A stretch of DNA of 64,000 bases from an uncultured Christensenella sp. (GCA_910579705.1 CAJTUI010000007.1:62001-126000); one strand, 5' to 3'. Shown: positions 37,917 through 47,420, counted from the stretch's first letter. Made by a program: numbers and translations. Notes: generated by a model from the letters alone, not told the origin.

Positions 37917-39509
37917 ATGAAGAAATTTTTAGCGGCTTTGGCCGGAATTGTTATGTGCGTAACTTTATTTGCGGCTTGTTCAAACACGCAGGCCCCTCCC
38001 TCAAACGATGAGGAAGATGACAATACCCCTTCCGCGCCCCAGCACGTGGGCTACGACTCGGGCGGTATGAACGATTTGTTTTATCAGAACGCCGTCGCGC
38101 AGTTCGGCAGCGCGCCCGTTATGGGCGACCCGTTCCTCTATTACGAAGAAGAGGACAAAACGTTCTATCTTTACGGAACGACGGGCGGAAGAAGGTTTGA
38201 CTACTATACGTCGAAAGATTTGAAGGAGTGGCAGCTTGGAGGAACTTGTTTCAATCCCACTTCTTCGGACTGGTGTCACAGCCGTCTGTGGGCGCCCGAA
38301 ATGCATAAGATTGACGGTAAATACTGGCTGTACTATTCCGCGGGCGCAAACGACAGCGCGACCCTGCATTGCAGCGTTGCTGTGGCGGACAGCCCCGCAG
38401 GCCCGTTCACAAACAATATAACCGAGGGCGTAACGGGCGATAAGCCGAGGTTCGATTTCGGTTTCGCAACCATTGACGGAACAGTGTTTCAGGACGACGA
38501 CGGAAGTCTGTATTACTACTTTGCAAAGGATCAGGTTGCGGGCGTAAGCACTATCTGGGGCGTACAGCTCGAAAACCCGTACACCATTAAGGAAGGCGAG
38601 CAGGCAGTCCAGCTGACCCGCGTGGGCTATGCGGCTATGACGGGCGGCGAGCGCCGCGAATGGGAGGCCAAGCAGGGCAACTGGAACGAGGGCCCGTTTA
38701 TGGTCAAGCATAACGACGTTTACTATCTCACCTATTCCGCTAATTTCTATCAGTCTAAGTATTACGGCGTAGGCTACGCTATGTCCACGTCGCCTTTGGA
38801 CGGGTTCGAAAAGCCCGAGGACAGTATGCTGCTCGGCACAATGGGACAGAGCGATCCCAAGAAGGAGTGGGACTATGTTTCTGGTACCGGCCATCATATG
38901 TTTATCGACATCGGCGGCGAAAACTTTATAGTTTATCACAAGCACTACAACATCAAAGAGGCGGGCAACGTGCGCATATTCACTATCGACGCGTACGGTT
39001 TCCGCGAGGACGGGTCAATGTACGTCAACGGCTCCACTATCTCGCCGCAGGCGCGCCCGAAGCTGCTGTCGGGCTACGGCAATATCGCTGGGGACGCCAC
39101 AATCACGGGCACGGGACTTGACGCGGGGTCGAGAAGGCTTTTGAAGGACGGCGGAATAGGCGTATATCCCACTAACTCCTATAAGACGGACGTCATATTC
39201 GAGGCAGGGAAAACCGTTCTGACGCTTAAATTCGCAGAGCCGCGCGCCGTACGGTCGGTAATGCTGTATTCGGGTACCGATTATTCTATGATACTCAAAA
39301 AGGTTGACAAAATAGAGTTCGGTGAAGTATGCTATGTTACGGACGTTCGGCTTGACGGCAACTATATCGACACCCAGCGCGGTTATATGGCCGTCGGAAA
39401 CGCCATCTCCGCAACGCTTGCGGATGACGTGAACATTTCGGAAATAAAAATAACTATCAATTCCGACAGTCAGTTTATGCTTTCGGAAATAGCGGTGTTG
39501 GGTAAGTGA
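37917..39509 (+). CDS. GH43-like lipoprotein glycosidase
   Basis: A 530-residue lipoprotein (Cys in FAACSNT). The five-bladed propeller of family GH43 is recognisable. VMGDPFLYYEEEDKTFYLYG carries the general-base Asp, LWAPEMHKIDGKYWLYYS the middle Asp region and WNEGPFMVKHNDVYYLTYS the acid Glu. A C-terminal beta-sandwich of about 150 residues follows. GH43 enzymes usually release arabinose, xylose or galactose side chains; which one cannot be decided here. Lipid anchoring places it outside the cell with the neighbouring lipoproteins. Its stop overlaps the start of the next gene (GTGA). Confidence 0.87.
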   Translation: MKKFLAALAGIVMCVTLFAACSNTQAPPSNDEEDDNTPSAPQHVGYDSGGMNDLFYQNAVAQFGSAPVMGDPFLYYEEEDKTFYLYGTTGGRRFDYYTSKDLKEWQLGGTCFNPTSSDWCHSRLWAPEMHKIDGKYWLYYSAGANDSATLHCSVAVADSPAGPFTNNITEGVTGDKPRFDFGFATIDGTVFQDDDGSLYYYFAKDQVAGVSTIWGVQLENPYTIKEGEQAVQLTRVGYAAMTGGERREWEAKQGNWNEGPFMVKHNDVYYLTYSANFYQSKYYGVGYAMSTSPLDGFEKPEDSMLLGTMGQSDPKKEWDYVSGTGHHMFIDIGGENFIVYHKHYNIKEAGNVRIFTIDAYGFREDGSMYVNGSTISPQARPKLLSGYGNIAGDATITGTGLDAGSRRLLKDGGIGVYPTNSYKTDVIFEAGKTVLTLKFAEPRAVRSVMLYSGTDYSMILKKVDKIEFGEVCYVTDVRLDGNYIDTQRGYMAVGNAISATLADDVNISEIKITINSDSQFMLSEIAVLGK

Positions 39510-40405
39510 GAAAAGAAGAGAACGGCGTTGCGGAAGAGCAGGACTTGCCGGTTAACAGAAAGCAACTGTTTTTCCGCGCGTTCAGAAACGAATATCCCGT
39601 AATTTTGCTTATAAGCGTATTTATGACGCTGTTTGCAATTCCGTTGTTTGCGGTTATAATGCTGTCGCTGGCACAGCTGGCACAGCAAAGCGGAGCGGAT
39701 TTAAGCGTCCCCGAGAACGTGACGGCAATGTACGGCACGCGCTTTTCGATGTATCTGTGGTGCGTGCCCGCGCTTTTGGTGTTTGCGGTAGGCGCAAGCG
39801 GCGCGTTTTTCGTCACGCGCAACCTCGTCTGGAACAGGGATATAAAGTTCTTCCGTGATTTCGGCAAGGGCATTAAGGACAATGTTTTGCAGTTCGAAAT
39901 CGTAACTTTGGTGTTTGCGCTGTTTGCGTTCGGGGTCTGCTACGGGCTGGACGTGCTGTCGCTGAGGGTAGGCTCGGGCGCGGTTAATACCATACTCACC
40001 GTTCTGCGCGTTTTCCTGCTGTTTCTCGCCGCGGCGTTTTTAACGTTCCAGTACTGCGGAATAACGGTCTACAAAGGCTCCGTTCTGACCCAGTTCAAAA
40101 ACAGCATAGTGCTCGTGTTCGGCTCCCTGCCGCTCACCACGGCGGCCTTGCTCGGCGCTCTGTCGCCCCTGCTTGCGATAATGCTGTTTATGTTTTTCCA
40201 GAGCGTTATTGTGCTGATACTCCTGTCCACGGCGCTTGCGGTGGTGGGGTTCGGGTTTTCGGTGCTGTTGATTACGTTGCGCTGTCACACCGTGTTTGAC
40301 AAATGCGTAAACAAAGAGAACTTCCCCGAAATTTACCGCCGCGGTCTTTTCGACAAAGAGGCGGCGCAGAAGAAGTTCAACGAAGAGCACAACAGACAAT
40401 ATTGA
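39506..40405 (+). CDS. YesL-like (DUF624) membrane protein
   Basis: A 299-residue membrane protein starting at a GTG that overlaps the upstream stop. Six hydrophobic helices are visible (for example VILLISVFMTLFAIPLFAVI and PALLVFAVGASGAFFV), with basic loops and a cytosolic tail. YesL/DUF624 proteins occur frequently in glycan-use operons of Firmicutes, next to sugar transporters or glycosidases, but have no settled function. Similarity here is from topology and local pattern, so the family call is moderate. Confidence 0.65.
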   Translation: MRKEENGVAEEQDLPVNRKQLFFRAFRNEYPVILLISVFMTLFAIPLFAVIMLSLAQLAQQSGADLSVPENVTAMYGTRFSMYLWCVPALLVFAVGASGAFFVTRNLVWNRDIKFFRDFGKGIKDNVLQFEIVTLVFALFAFGVCYGLDVLSLRVGSGAVNTILTVLRVFLLFLAAAFLTFQYCGITVYKGSVLTQFKNSIVLVFGSLPLTTAALLGALSPLLAIMLFMFFQSVIVLILLSTALAVVGFGFSVLLITLRCHTVFDKCVNKENFPEIYRRGLFDKEAAQKKFNEEHNRQY

Positions 40406-40415
40406 TATAAAAGAT

Positions 40416-40449
40416 AAAAGCGTTGCGGAACGAGTTCCGCAACGCTTTT
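40416..40449. terminator. Bidirectional terminator between convergent genes
   Basis: A 16 bp perfect stem (AAAAGCGTTGCGGAAC with its complement) and a two-base loop. A-tract and T-tract flanks on both sides allow termination from both the plus-strand YesL-like gene and the minus-strand HAD gene. Confidence 0.92.
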
Positions 40450-40475
40450 AAAAATATATAGGAGGAGAAAAATAA

Positions 40476-41459
40476 TCACTTTATGTATTCCCAGATTTGC
40501 TCGAACGTGTCGGCATAGAAGTCGCACAGCGCCTTGGTGCCGCTGCTCTCTATGTTGCCGCCCGCAAATCCGATAGTGGGATAACCCGCAAGCTTAATCG
40601 AGCAAACGCCCGCGCCGCTGTCCTCGATACCGACTACGTGACAGCTCTCGCTTTCGGGGATATTGAGCCCGACCGCGCAGGTTTCGGCATAGAGCCAGGG
40701 GTGGGGCTTGGGAGAAAGCTCGCCCAGCGTGCCCACACAGCCCTTGCGCAGGGGGAAACCCGCGGAAATGGACGCGTCGTAAAACTCTTTCGGGTCGCCC
40801 ATATTCAGGGTCTGGAACGCGGAAAGAATTTCGGGCCAGGCCTTTTCGTACAGGCCGCTTGTGACAAGTCCGATTTTAATGCCGTGCGCTTTGAGTTTAA
40901 GCAGGAACTCTTTAAGCCCCGCGGAGGGAGTGAACGCGCCTTCCTTGCCTCTGCCTTCCATAATCTCGTTCATCTCGTAGTGCGTGTGTTTGAAATACCA
41001 TTCGCGCGCGTCTTCGAGTTTTTTGTCGGGGCAGTATTTGTTAATGCAGTATTGCAGGTGCTCGGAAACCGAGTGGCCCGAAACGTGGGCGAGGTCGGCC
41101 TCTTCGAATTTGAAATCGGGGTTGTCGGTGAGCGAGGAAATCGTTTTCTGGATAATCCAGATCCAGAACTCTTCGCTCTTAACGCTCGTTCCGTCAAGGT
41201 CCATCAGAACGGCTTTGACGGGTTTTTGTAAAACGTTCTTTTTAAGCGGATAATAGGCGGGGTAGCCGATCGCCGAAAGCACATAGCAGAGAGTGGAGTT
41301 TTCGAAACAAATAAACTCGACCTTGTTATCGCCCGTGGCGTAAACGGCTTTTACGCCGTTTACGCCCGCGGCGAATATTCCGTCGCTGCATTTTTCAATG
41401 TCTTTAAGTCCGCAGTTCTCGTCGAATTCGCCGAGCGCGGGAATTAAAAATTTTTTCAT
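40476..41459 (-). CDS. HAD-superfamily sugar phosphatase-like protein
   Basis: A 327-residue protein. HAD motifs occur from about residue 85 onward: VLMDLDGTSVKSEEFW (nucleophile and acid Asp), GLVTSGLYEK (motif II), a Lys in SPKPHPWLY (motif III) and GIEDSGAGVCSIKLAG (motif IV). A cap domain lies between motifs I and II. The first 80 residues form an extra domain not usual in beta-phosphoglucomutase-like enzymes. Its ATG overlaps the stop of the GH38 gene (ATGA), so the two are co-translated. The likely role is dephosphorylation or isomerisation of a sugar phosphate linked to mannoside breakdown. Confidence 0.85.
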   Translation of the reverse strand: MKKFLIPALGEFDENCGLKDIEKCSDGIFAAGVNGVKAVYATGDNKVEFICFENSTLCYVLSAIGYPAYYPLKKNVLQKPVKAVLMDLDGTSVKSEEFWIWIIQKTISSLTDNPDFKFEEADLAHVSGHSVSEHLQYCINKYCPDKKLEDAREWYFKHTHYEMNEIMEGRGKEGAFTPSAGLKEFLLKLKAHGIKIGLVTSGLYEKAWPEILSAFQTLNMGDPKEFYDASISAGFPLRKGCVGTLGELSPKPHPWLYAETCAVGLNIPESESCHVVGIEDSGAGVCSIKLAGYPTIGFAGGNIESSGTKALCDFYADTFEQIWEYIK

Positions 41460-44290
41460 TTCTTCAAAAGGAAGCTCTCGATTTTATGCGCGCCGAGCTC
41501 AGTCGCGAATTTACCGTTCTTGAAAGCAAGCTTTTCAACGGGCTGCTCGTTGAGCATAACCCTTTCGACGGAGGATACGGGCAGTATGGTCGAGATTTCA
41601 AGCGGCAACTTGTCGCCGGTGGTGTTCCATACGCGCAGTATCGTCCCCTCGCCGTTCTCCGAACGTTTAAGCGCGGAAATAAGCACTTTCTTTTCCTGAT
41701 TGATCGTGATAAGGCTTCCGCTTACGGGCAGAACGCCGTCGTGAGGAACGCCCTGAACGGCCTTGACGGGAACCTTGAACTGATAAGCCTTGTTTATAAC
41801 TTCGGCCTCGTTCCACTTGCCGGTGTGGGGATAAATCGCATACTCGTATTCGAGCGTGCCGAAACTGTGCTGTCCGGTGTATTTATCGAGTTCTTCAACG
41901 GTCATATTGCCGTTGGCCGTCATATACGCGCGCTGGGTGCGGATAAGGGTAATCTTAACCGTTCTCTCGCTGTCGTCCTCGACTTCGTATTCCCTGAGGC
42001 CCTTGGTCATAACAGCCATACCCAGCTTTCCGTCGGAAACGTCTACGAAGTTCTGCATAGGCTGGAAGGGGAAGAAGCCTTCCGCGTTGTCCTTGTGGTC
42101 GCGCCATTTAATCGTACGGCTTGCAACGTCCCATGCGCTTTCGCTGTCGGCAAACGCCGCGCCGGAAATGCCGGAGGGGAAGTGCACGCACAGTTTGTGG
42201 TCGCGGATTTCGTTGGTGAGCTTGGTGTGCAGTTTAAGGTATTTGCAGCCCTTTTCAAGGGTAAGAGTGGTGGTAATGGGTAAATCCTTCATTTCGCGCG
42301 TTCTGTCGTCGCCCTTTATGGTCGCGGCCGCGGGAAGGGTCATTTTAAGCTCTACTTTATATACGCCGCGCATCGTGTTGCTTTCAAGCATAGTGATGTT
42401 TGCCTGCGCGCCGTGCGAGGTGTAGATTACGTTGCGCTTGGGTATGTTGGAGATGTGCGCCGAACCTACTTCGCCGCTATCGGTAAAGTAGTGCATATTT
42501 TCCATAACTTTACCGGTGGTTTTGTCGAGAAGAGTGAACGTGCCGTTGGGGTGAATGGTTACTTTCAGGTATTCGTTTTCAAGCGTGCCGTTTCCGCGCG
42601 CGATAAGCTTTCTGTCGTCCATAATTTCGGGATTGAAAGCGTACTCGGGCTCGCGCATACGCACCGCATAAGTCTTGTAACCGTTCTGGGGAAGTTTTAC
42701 CTTAACGAGAATGTGGCGTCTCTTTGCGTCGAACTTGATAGCCTTGGTATCCAGTTCGCGCTCCACGCCGATGGAAATGTCGTCGCGGGAGAGTTCAACG
42801 TATTCGAGCTTTTTGCCCTTTTCGTCGATAACGTCGTAGAAATCGTCAAGCTGGCTCGCGCCGCCTACGCCGATGTCGCCGACCGTGGTCTTGAATCTAG
42901 GGGTGTCGAGCACAAGCTCTATAACTTCTTCGCGCTCGTAGGGGAGGGTGTTGAAGAGTGTGAGCGAGTAATCGGTCTTCTTGAACGCCTTCAAGCCGTT
43001 GATGTTTCCCGAAAGCGCTATTGCCGCCCTGTTGGTACATTCTTCCGCAACCGTCTTTGCAATCGAGAAGTTGTACATCATATCCTCGTGCGCTCTGTCC
43101 ACGGCCGCGCCGCAGATGCTGTCGTGCGCGTGGTTTTTCAGAAGTGCGGACCAGGCGCGGTCGATATTTGTCGCGGGATACTGCTTGCCGTACATACTCG
43201 CATACGAGCTCAGAGGCTCCGCAAGGTTTATGAGGTTGTTTTCTACGTCGTCGTTGTAAAGCTTGATTTTGATACGCGAAGAGTGTGTCGCGCCGAGCAA
43301 CGCGTTGAAGTTGTTGAACTCCATCGTCGTATATCTCAGTTCGCCGTGGTGCGTAGCGCGCTTGTAGGACTTATCCGAGGAGATGGTCTGCATATACTCG
43401 TCCATAGACTCCTGAACGATTTCCACGTCGGGATAAATCTTGTTCATATCGGCGACAAGCTCGGGCAGGTATCTGTACGGCTCGTCGTTGTCTTCCATAT
43501 TGAGCGCGAGAATGTGGTTTCCGATTTTATAGGGCTCCGCCTGATTGAGCAGGTTGTCGAGCGAGTTCTTCTGAACGCTCTCGTCGTGTATGTAATCGAA
43601 ATCCTCGTGCAGGAGAGTGAAAGCCTTTTCGTAAGACTTCATATCCGCCATATGCGCGGGGAGCTGGTCGGGATTATAGGTGTAGCTCAGATCTTTGAGG
43701 CCCTTGCCGAGCACCGCGGGGCCGTGCACGTAGAAGAACCAGTTAGTACGCGTAACCTCGTCGAACGTCCTCAGCGTGGTAAGCGTGCTGCCGTCAGCGC
43801 CGACCCAGTCGAAGAGCGGGGACAAAACGTGCTTATTCGTGCCGCGGTAGAAGATTGCGTTCTCGATACCGAACCCTCTGTAAAGCTGGGGCAGCTGCGA
43901 AGGCTGGCCGTAGGAGGTTGCGGTATAGCCGGATTTCATTCCGCCGCCGAGCTCTTCCGCCATACGATGTCCCAAAAGCAGGTTTCTGATAAGCGCTTCG
44001 GGTGCAACGGTATTGATTTCGGGAAGGGTATACCAGTTGACGATTATCATACGCTTTTCTTTGATAAGCTTTATAACGCGCTCCCTGTTTTCGGGCCTTA
44101 TCGAGAAATAGTCTTCGAGTACGATAGTGCCTCCGTCCACGCAGAAGTTTTTGTACTGCGGCTTTGTTTCAAGCAGGTTGATGATGTTGTCCATCAGGTC
44201 CGCAAGACGAAGTTTGCTCTGTTCCGCCGTGTGTCGCCATTCTCTGTCCCAGTGTGTTCCGGAGATGAGGTGGACGATTTTGTTTGCCAT
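41456..44290 (-). CDS. GH38 alpha-mannosidase homologue lacking the nucleophile Asp
   Basis: A 944-residue, cytosolic, full-length GH38 protein close to the MngB type. Zinc-site residues H13 and D15 (GTHWDREW) are intact, as is the H389-D390 pair in KNHAHDSICG. The catalytic nucleophile is not: where MngB-type enzymes read GYLPD(S/A)FG, this protein reads GYTATSYG, with T125 in place of Asp, while QLPQLYRGFGI around it aligns well. It may be inactive, use another mechanism, or act on an unusual substrate. GGAGGG precedes the ATG. The promoter is TTTACA-17-TATAAT with a LacI-type operator between -10 and ATG, placing it in the mannan regulon. It is the first gene of a two-gene unit with the HAD phosphatase. 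Confidence 0.88.
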   Translation of the reverse strand: MANKIVHLISGTHWDREWRHTAEQSKLRLADLMDNIINLLETKPQYKNFCVDGGTIVLEDYFSIRPENRERVIKLIKEKRMIIVNWYTLPEINTVAPEALIRNLLLGHRMAEELGGGMKSGYTATSYGQPSQLPQLYRGFGIENAIFYRGTNKHVLSPLFDWVGADGSTLTTLRTFDEVTRTNWFFYVHGPAVLGKGLKDLSYTYNPDQLPAHMADMKSYEKAFTLLHEDFDYIHDESVQKNSLDNLLNQAEPYKIGNHILALNMEDNDEPYRYLPELVADMNKIYPDVEIVQESMDEYMQTISSDKSYKRATHHGELRYTTMEFNNFNALLGATHSSRIKIKLYNDDVENNLINLAEPLSSYASMYGKQYPATNIDRAWSALLKNHAHDSICGAAVDRAHEDMMYNFSIAKTVAEECTNRAAIALSGNINGLKAFKKTDYSLTLFNTLPYEREEVIELVLDTPRFKTTVGDIGVGGASQLDDFYDVIDEKGKKLEYVELSRDDISIGVERELDTKAIKFDAKRRHILVKVKLPQNGYKTYAVRMREPEYAFNPEIMDDRKLIARGNGTLENEYLKVTIHPNGTFTLLDKTTGKVMENMHYFTDSGEVGSAHISNIPKRNVIYTSHGAQANITMLESNTMRGVYKVELKMTLPAAATIKGDDRTREMKDLPITTTLTLEKGCKYLKLHTKLTNEIRDHKLCVHFPSGISGAAFADSESAWDVASRTIKWRDHKDNAEGFFPFQPMQNFVDVSDGKLGMAVMTKGLREYEVEDDSERTVKITLIRTQRAYMTANGNMTVEELDKYTGQHSFGTLEYEYAIYPHTGKWNEAEVINKAYQFKVPVKAVQGVPHDGVLPVSGSLITINQEKKVLISALKRSENGEGTILRVWNTTGDKLPLEISTILPVSSVERVMLNEQPVEKLAFKNGKFATELGAHKIESFLLKK

Positions 44291-44305
44291 AAAATTTTCC
44301 CTCCA

Positions 44306-44320
44306 AAAAAACAGTTTTTT
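44306..44320. promoter_or_regulatory. LacI operator candidate at the GH38 promoter
   Basis: AAAAAACAGTTTTTT on the plus strand, a one-base variant of the A6-CGG-T6 motif. It lies just downstream of the minus-strand -10 box (44331-44326) and immediately before the ribosome site, as in the two other repressed promoters. Confidence 0.6.
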
Positions 44321-44325
44321 GTTTT

Positions 44326-44354
44326 ATTATAATATATAAAAATGTATTTGTAAA
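44326..44354 (-). promoter_or_regulatory. Sigma-A promoter of the GH38-HAD unit
   Basis: Read on the minus strand: TTTACA (44354-44349), a 17 bp spacer and TATAAT (44331-44326). Start-site region overlaps a LacI-type operator. Confidence 0.8.
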
Positions 44355-44359
44355 CAGAA

Positions 44360-44374
44360 AGAAAACCGTTTTTT
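44360..44374. promoter_or_regulatory. LacI operator candidate in the divergent intergenic region
   Basis: AGAAAACCGTTTTTT, in the CCG orientation like 8446-8460. It lies upstream of the minus-strand -35 box, about 54 bp from the site at 44306-44320, and could support cooperative or looped binding. Confidence 0.5.
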
Positions 44375-44446
44375 TAAAAAATTCTACAAAAAGTGTAAAA
44401 TTTTTCATTTTGTGCGTTAAAAACAAGTTTCGTTACAAATTAACCG

Positions 44447-44461
44447 AAAAATCGGTTTTTT
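44447..44461. promoter_or_regulatory. LacI operator candidate upstream of the ABC ATPase promoter
   Basis: AAAAATCGGTTTTTT differs by one base from the site at 5833-5847. It ends four bases before the plus-strand -35 box. It also forms a short inverted repeat, AACCGA-AAAA-TCGGTT (44442-44457). Confidence 0.5.
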
Positions 44462-44465
44462 ACGT

Positions 44466-44494
44466 TTGACAATACAAAATTAATATTGTATAAT
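44466..44494 (+). promoter_or_regulatory. Consensus sigma-A promoter of the sugar ABC ATPase
   Basis: TTGACA at 44466-44471, a 17 bp spacer and TATAAT at 44489-44494, a perfect consensus pair. The ribosome site AGGGAGG follows before the ATG at 44524. Confidence 0.9.
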
Positions 44495-44523
44495 AACAGA
44501 AGAACGAATTCAGGGAGGAAAAT

Positions 44524-46425
44524 ATGGCAAGCTTGAATCTCAATCATATCTATAAAGTTTATCCCAACGGAGTAAAGGCGGTAAACGACTTCTGTATGGA
44601 TATAGAGGACAAGGAATTTATAGTTTTCGTCGGCCCTTCCGGCTGCGGAAAATCGACTACTTTACGAATGATTGCGGGGTTGGAGGAAATCACCGCGGGC
44701 GAGCTTAAAATCGGCGAAAACGTCGTCAACGATATGGAGCCCAAGGACAGGGACATAGCAATGGTTTTCCAGAACTACGCGCTCTACCCGCATATGACCG
44801 TCTACGACAATATGGCGTTCTCGCTCAAACTCCGTAAAATGCCCAAAGAGGAAATCGACAGGCGCGTCAAAGAGGCCGCGAATATCCTCGGCATTACCGA
44901 ATACCTCGACAGAAAGCCGAAGGCGATGTCGGGCGGACAGAGGCAGAGGGTCGCGCTCGGCCGCGCAATCGTCCGCGAACCCAAGGTGTTTCTTTTAGAC
45001 GAGCCGCTTTCCAATCTCGACGCAAAGCTCAGAACTACGATGAGGGCGGAAATTTCAAAACTGCACCGCAAGTTGCAGACTACGTTTATCTACGTAACTC
45101 ACGATCAGGTCGAGGCGATGACTATGGGCAACCGTATCGTCGTTATGAAGGACGGCTTCGTTCAGCAGATAGACAGCCCCAGAAATCTGTACAGGTTCCC
45201 CTGCAACAAGTTCGTAGCGGGTTTCATAGGAACGCCGCAGATGAATTTCTTCGCGGGCAGACTTAAACTTAATAAAGACAAGGTAACGGTAACTTTCGAC
45301 AACACGCCCGTCAAGGCGGAAGTTCCCGTAGATTATTTCAGAAAGGTTGACCGCAGTTATCTCGACGGGGAGAAGACGGTAGTGCTCGGCCTGCGCGCGG
45401 AGCATATTTCGGCCGACCCCGAAAAGTTCGCTTACAAGGCTAAGTGCCGCGTGTCGCACTTCGAAGAGTTGGGTACCGACTGCCAGATTTACGCGGACTT
45501 CAATCCGGAAAGCGAAACCACGGTTGCGGAAAGCGAAACGAGGGTTATAGCAAAGGCGGCCGCGGGCGAACAGTTTGCGTCAGACGAGATTATAACCGTT
45601 TCTATGGATCTGAGCCAGCTTCACATTTTCGATACCGAAACGGAGCAGACGCTCGCTCCCGCAATTCCCGCGGACGTTACAATCGCTTGCAAAGTCGCTA
45701 AAAACAAGCTCGAATTTGCGGGCGGAACGCTCGCATTGCCCGCGGCGGCAAGCGTTGCGGACGGCAAGTACTCGCTTACGATACCCGTCGGAGCAATCAG
45801 TTTCGGCGGCGCGCTGGAAGGCGTTTTCGACAGGGAAGAAATTATAAACAACGTGCGGCTTATCCATATCTCCGCGGGCGACCGTATTCTGTTTGCAATC
45901 GAGGCGGATAAGAGCAAGGTCTACAAACAGGGAGAGGCGATAAAGTTCGTTATCGACCCGAAAAAGATTTCGCTTACCGACGAGGAAGGAAACAAGGTCG
46001 TTTGCGCGCTTGCGGAGGACAACAGGCTTGCGGGTAAGGTTGCAAAGCAGAGCATACAGGTAACGGACGAGAACGGTAAAAAGAAGAAGGACACCGCGTT
46101 CACGTTATTGACTTGCGGCGCTACGTTCGAGTGCCCCCGCGCGGTCGGCTTGCGTCTTGTCGCAGGCGGCGGACAGAACGTGTTTAACAAAAATCTGGAA
46201 TTCGTATTTAATCCCTATCAGGTTCACGTCGCCGAGGAGGGCGTTGCGGCCAAGGTTGAGAGAGTGCTCGATTACGGCGAAGAGCATTTCGCCGAGTGCA
46301 GCGTGGAGGAAGTAAAAGTCTACGTGCGCGTCGAAAAGGATTTCGCCGCTACGGAGGTTAAACTTTCGCTCGATACAGACAGCATTGCGATTATAGAAAC
46401 CGAGCATCAGATAAGGCTCGTATAA
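44524..46425 (+). CDS. Sugar ABC transporter ATP-binding protein with long C-terminal extension
   Basis: A 633-residue ATPase of the MsmK/UgpC/MalK group. Walker A is GPSGCGKST, the Q-loop MVFQNYALYPH, the signature MSGGQRQRVALGRA, Walker B VFLLDEPLSNLDA and the H-loop YVTHDQ. The MalK-type regulatory domain starts near residue 240. Normal family length is about 360-380; here about 260 extra residues of TOBE-like beta segments follow, with no known domain recognised by eye. MsmK-type ATPases serve several sugar importers, so this protein probably energises the permease pair at 13400-15226, which has no ATPase of its own. LacI-type sites near its promoter support joint control. Confidence 0.93.
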   Translation: MASLNLNHIYKVYPNGVKAVNDFCMDIEDKEFIVFVGPSGCGKSTTLRMIAGLEEITAGELKIGENVVNDMEPKDRDIAMVFQNYALYPHMTVYDNMAFSLKLRKMPKEEIDRRVKEAANILGITEYLDRKPKAMSGGQRQRVALGRAIVREPKVFLLDEPLSNLDAKLRTTMRAEISKLHRKLQTTFIYVTHDQVEAMTMGNRIVVMKDGFVQQIDSPRNLYRFPCNKFVAGFIGTPQMNFFAGRLKLNKDKVTVTFDNTPVKAEVPVDYFRKVDRSYLDGEKTVVLGLRAEHISADPEKFAYKAKCRVSHFEELGTDCQIYADFNPESETTVAESETRVIAKAAAGEQFASDEIITVSMDLSQLHIFDTETEQTLAPAIPADVTIACKVAKNKLEFAGGTLALPAAASVADGKYSLTIPVGAISFGGALEGVFDREEIINNVRLIHISAGDRILFAIEADKSKVYKQGEAIKFVIDPKKISLTDEEGNKVVCALAEDNRLAGKVAKQSIQVTDENGKKKKDTAFTLLTCGATFECPRAVGLRLVAGGGQNVFNKNLEFVFNPYQVHVAEEGVAAKVERVLDYGEEHFAECSVEEVKVYVRVEKDFAATEVKLSLDTDSIAIIETEHQIRLV

Positions 46426-46436
46426 GGTAAAAACAG

Positions 46437-46468
46437 GCGCCTTTGGCCGTGCGGCCAAAGGCGCTTTC
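46437..46468 (+). terminator. Terminator after the ABC ATPase gene
   Basis: A 13 bp stem (GCGCCTTTGGCCG and its complement) with a two-base loop. A short TTT-C-ATTT tail follows, weaker than a full T-run. Confidence 0.8.
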
Positions 46469-46474
46469 ATTTGC

Positions 46475-46503
46475 TTGACAAATTTTGCGCAAAGCTTTAA
46501 AAT
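46475..46503 (+). promoter_or_regulatory. Sigma-A promoter of the Lgt-like gene
   Basis: TTGACA at 46475-46480, a 17 bp spacer and TAAAAT at 46498-46503, followed by AAAGGA before the ATG at 46524. Confidence 0.85.
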
Positions 46504-46523
46504 CAATGTAAAAGGAATTAATT

Positions 46524-47411
46524 ATGCATCCCGAACCTATAATCTCACTGTTTGACGGAAAAGTCAATATTTATCTCTACGGCTTATGTATGGCGATAGG
46601 CATTGTCGCCTGTTTCGCGTTTTTACTGTTTACTATGCGTTATAAGAAGTTTAACGAAATTTCTTCGGACGCGGTTTTGTTTATAGGCATTTTCGGAACG
46701 GGTTTCGGTATTTTCTCCGCTATGCTGTTTCAGGCCTTCTATAACTATCTCGCAAATCCCGCCGCAGGGTTCACGCTCAGCGGCAGTATGACGTTTATCG
46801 GCGGACTTATCGGCGGCGTTCTCAGTTTCGTCGGCGTGTGGAATTTGTATATGTTTGTAATACGGCCGCGTACGAAGATTAAGTGGCTGAATGCGGAAAT
46901 GAACGCGGGGCTTACGGACGCGCTCCCGTTTATTCCTGTCGGAATAACCATTGCGCACGCGTTCGGCAGGTTCGGCTGTTTCTGGGCGGGGTGCTGTTAC
47001 GGCAAGGCTACGGACGCCTGGTACGGCTTGCCTTGCGCGGGAAACAGTTACAGCGGGGACGTTATTCCCGTACAGCTTTTCGAGATGTTTTTCCTTCTCG
47101 CGCTTGCCGCGGTTATGGCGGTTTTGTATTTTAAGTTTAATTTCAATTATAATTTCGCCGTTTACGCTATCGCTTACGGCGTATGGCGTTTCGGCATAGA
47201 GTTTGTCCGCGGCGATTTCAGGGGCGAGTTTATCGGCAACACGCTTTCGCCCTCCCAGTTTTGGAGTATCGCTATGGTGCTTATCGGCGTGGGATACGTG
47301 TTTATTCAGAAATACCTGTTTTCAAGGTTTATGAAACACCCCGAAAGGGCTGTCGCGGCCGCTGAAACTCCCGCAGAAGAGAAAGAAGAGATTACCGAAA
47401 CCGAAGAATAA
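46524..47411 (+). CDS. Lgt-like prolipoprotein diacylglyceryl transferase family protein
   Basis: A 295-residue membrane protein with about seven helices. The overall pattern of Lgt is present: YGLCMAIGI at the first helices, SMTFIGGLIGG in the middle, HAFGRFGCFWAGCCYG, and RFGIEFVRGD near the end. Lgt moves diacylglycerol onto the lipobox Cys of prolipoproteins. Two signature positions differ from the textbook enzyme: the His of the HGGL(I/M)G element is Ile (FIGGLIGG), and GRxGN is GRFGC. It could therefore be a diverged paralogue with a different acyl or lipid transfer role, or this lineage's form of Lgt. It stands alone between a promoter and a terminator. Acidic residues form a charged C-terminal tail. 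Confidence 0.75.
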   Translation: MHPEPIISLFDGKVNIYLYGLCMAIGIVACFAFLLFTMRYKKFNEISSDAVLFIGIFGTGFGIFSAMLFQAFYNYLANPAAGFTLSGSMTFIGGLIGGVLSFVGVWNLYMFVIRPRTKIKWLNAEMNAGLTDALPFIPVGITIAHAFGRFGCFWAGCCYGKATDAWYGLPCAGNSYSGDVIPVQLFEMFFLLALAAVMAVLYFKFNFNYNFAVYAIAYGVWRFGIEFVRGDFRGEFIGNTLSPSQFWSIAMVLIGVGYVFIQKYLFSRFMKHPERAVAAAETPAEEKEEITETEE

Positions 47412-47420
47412 CAAAAATGA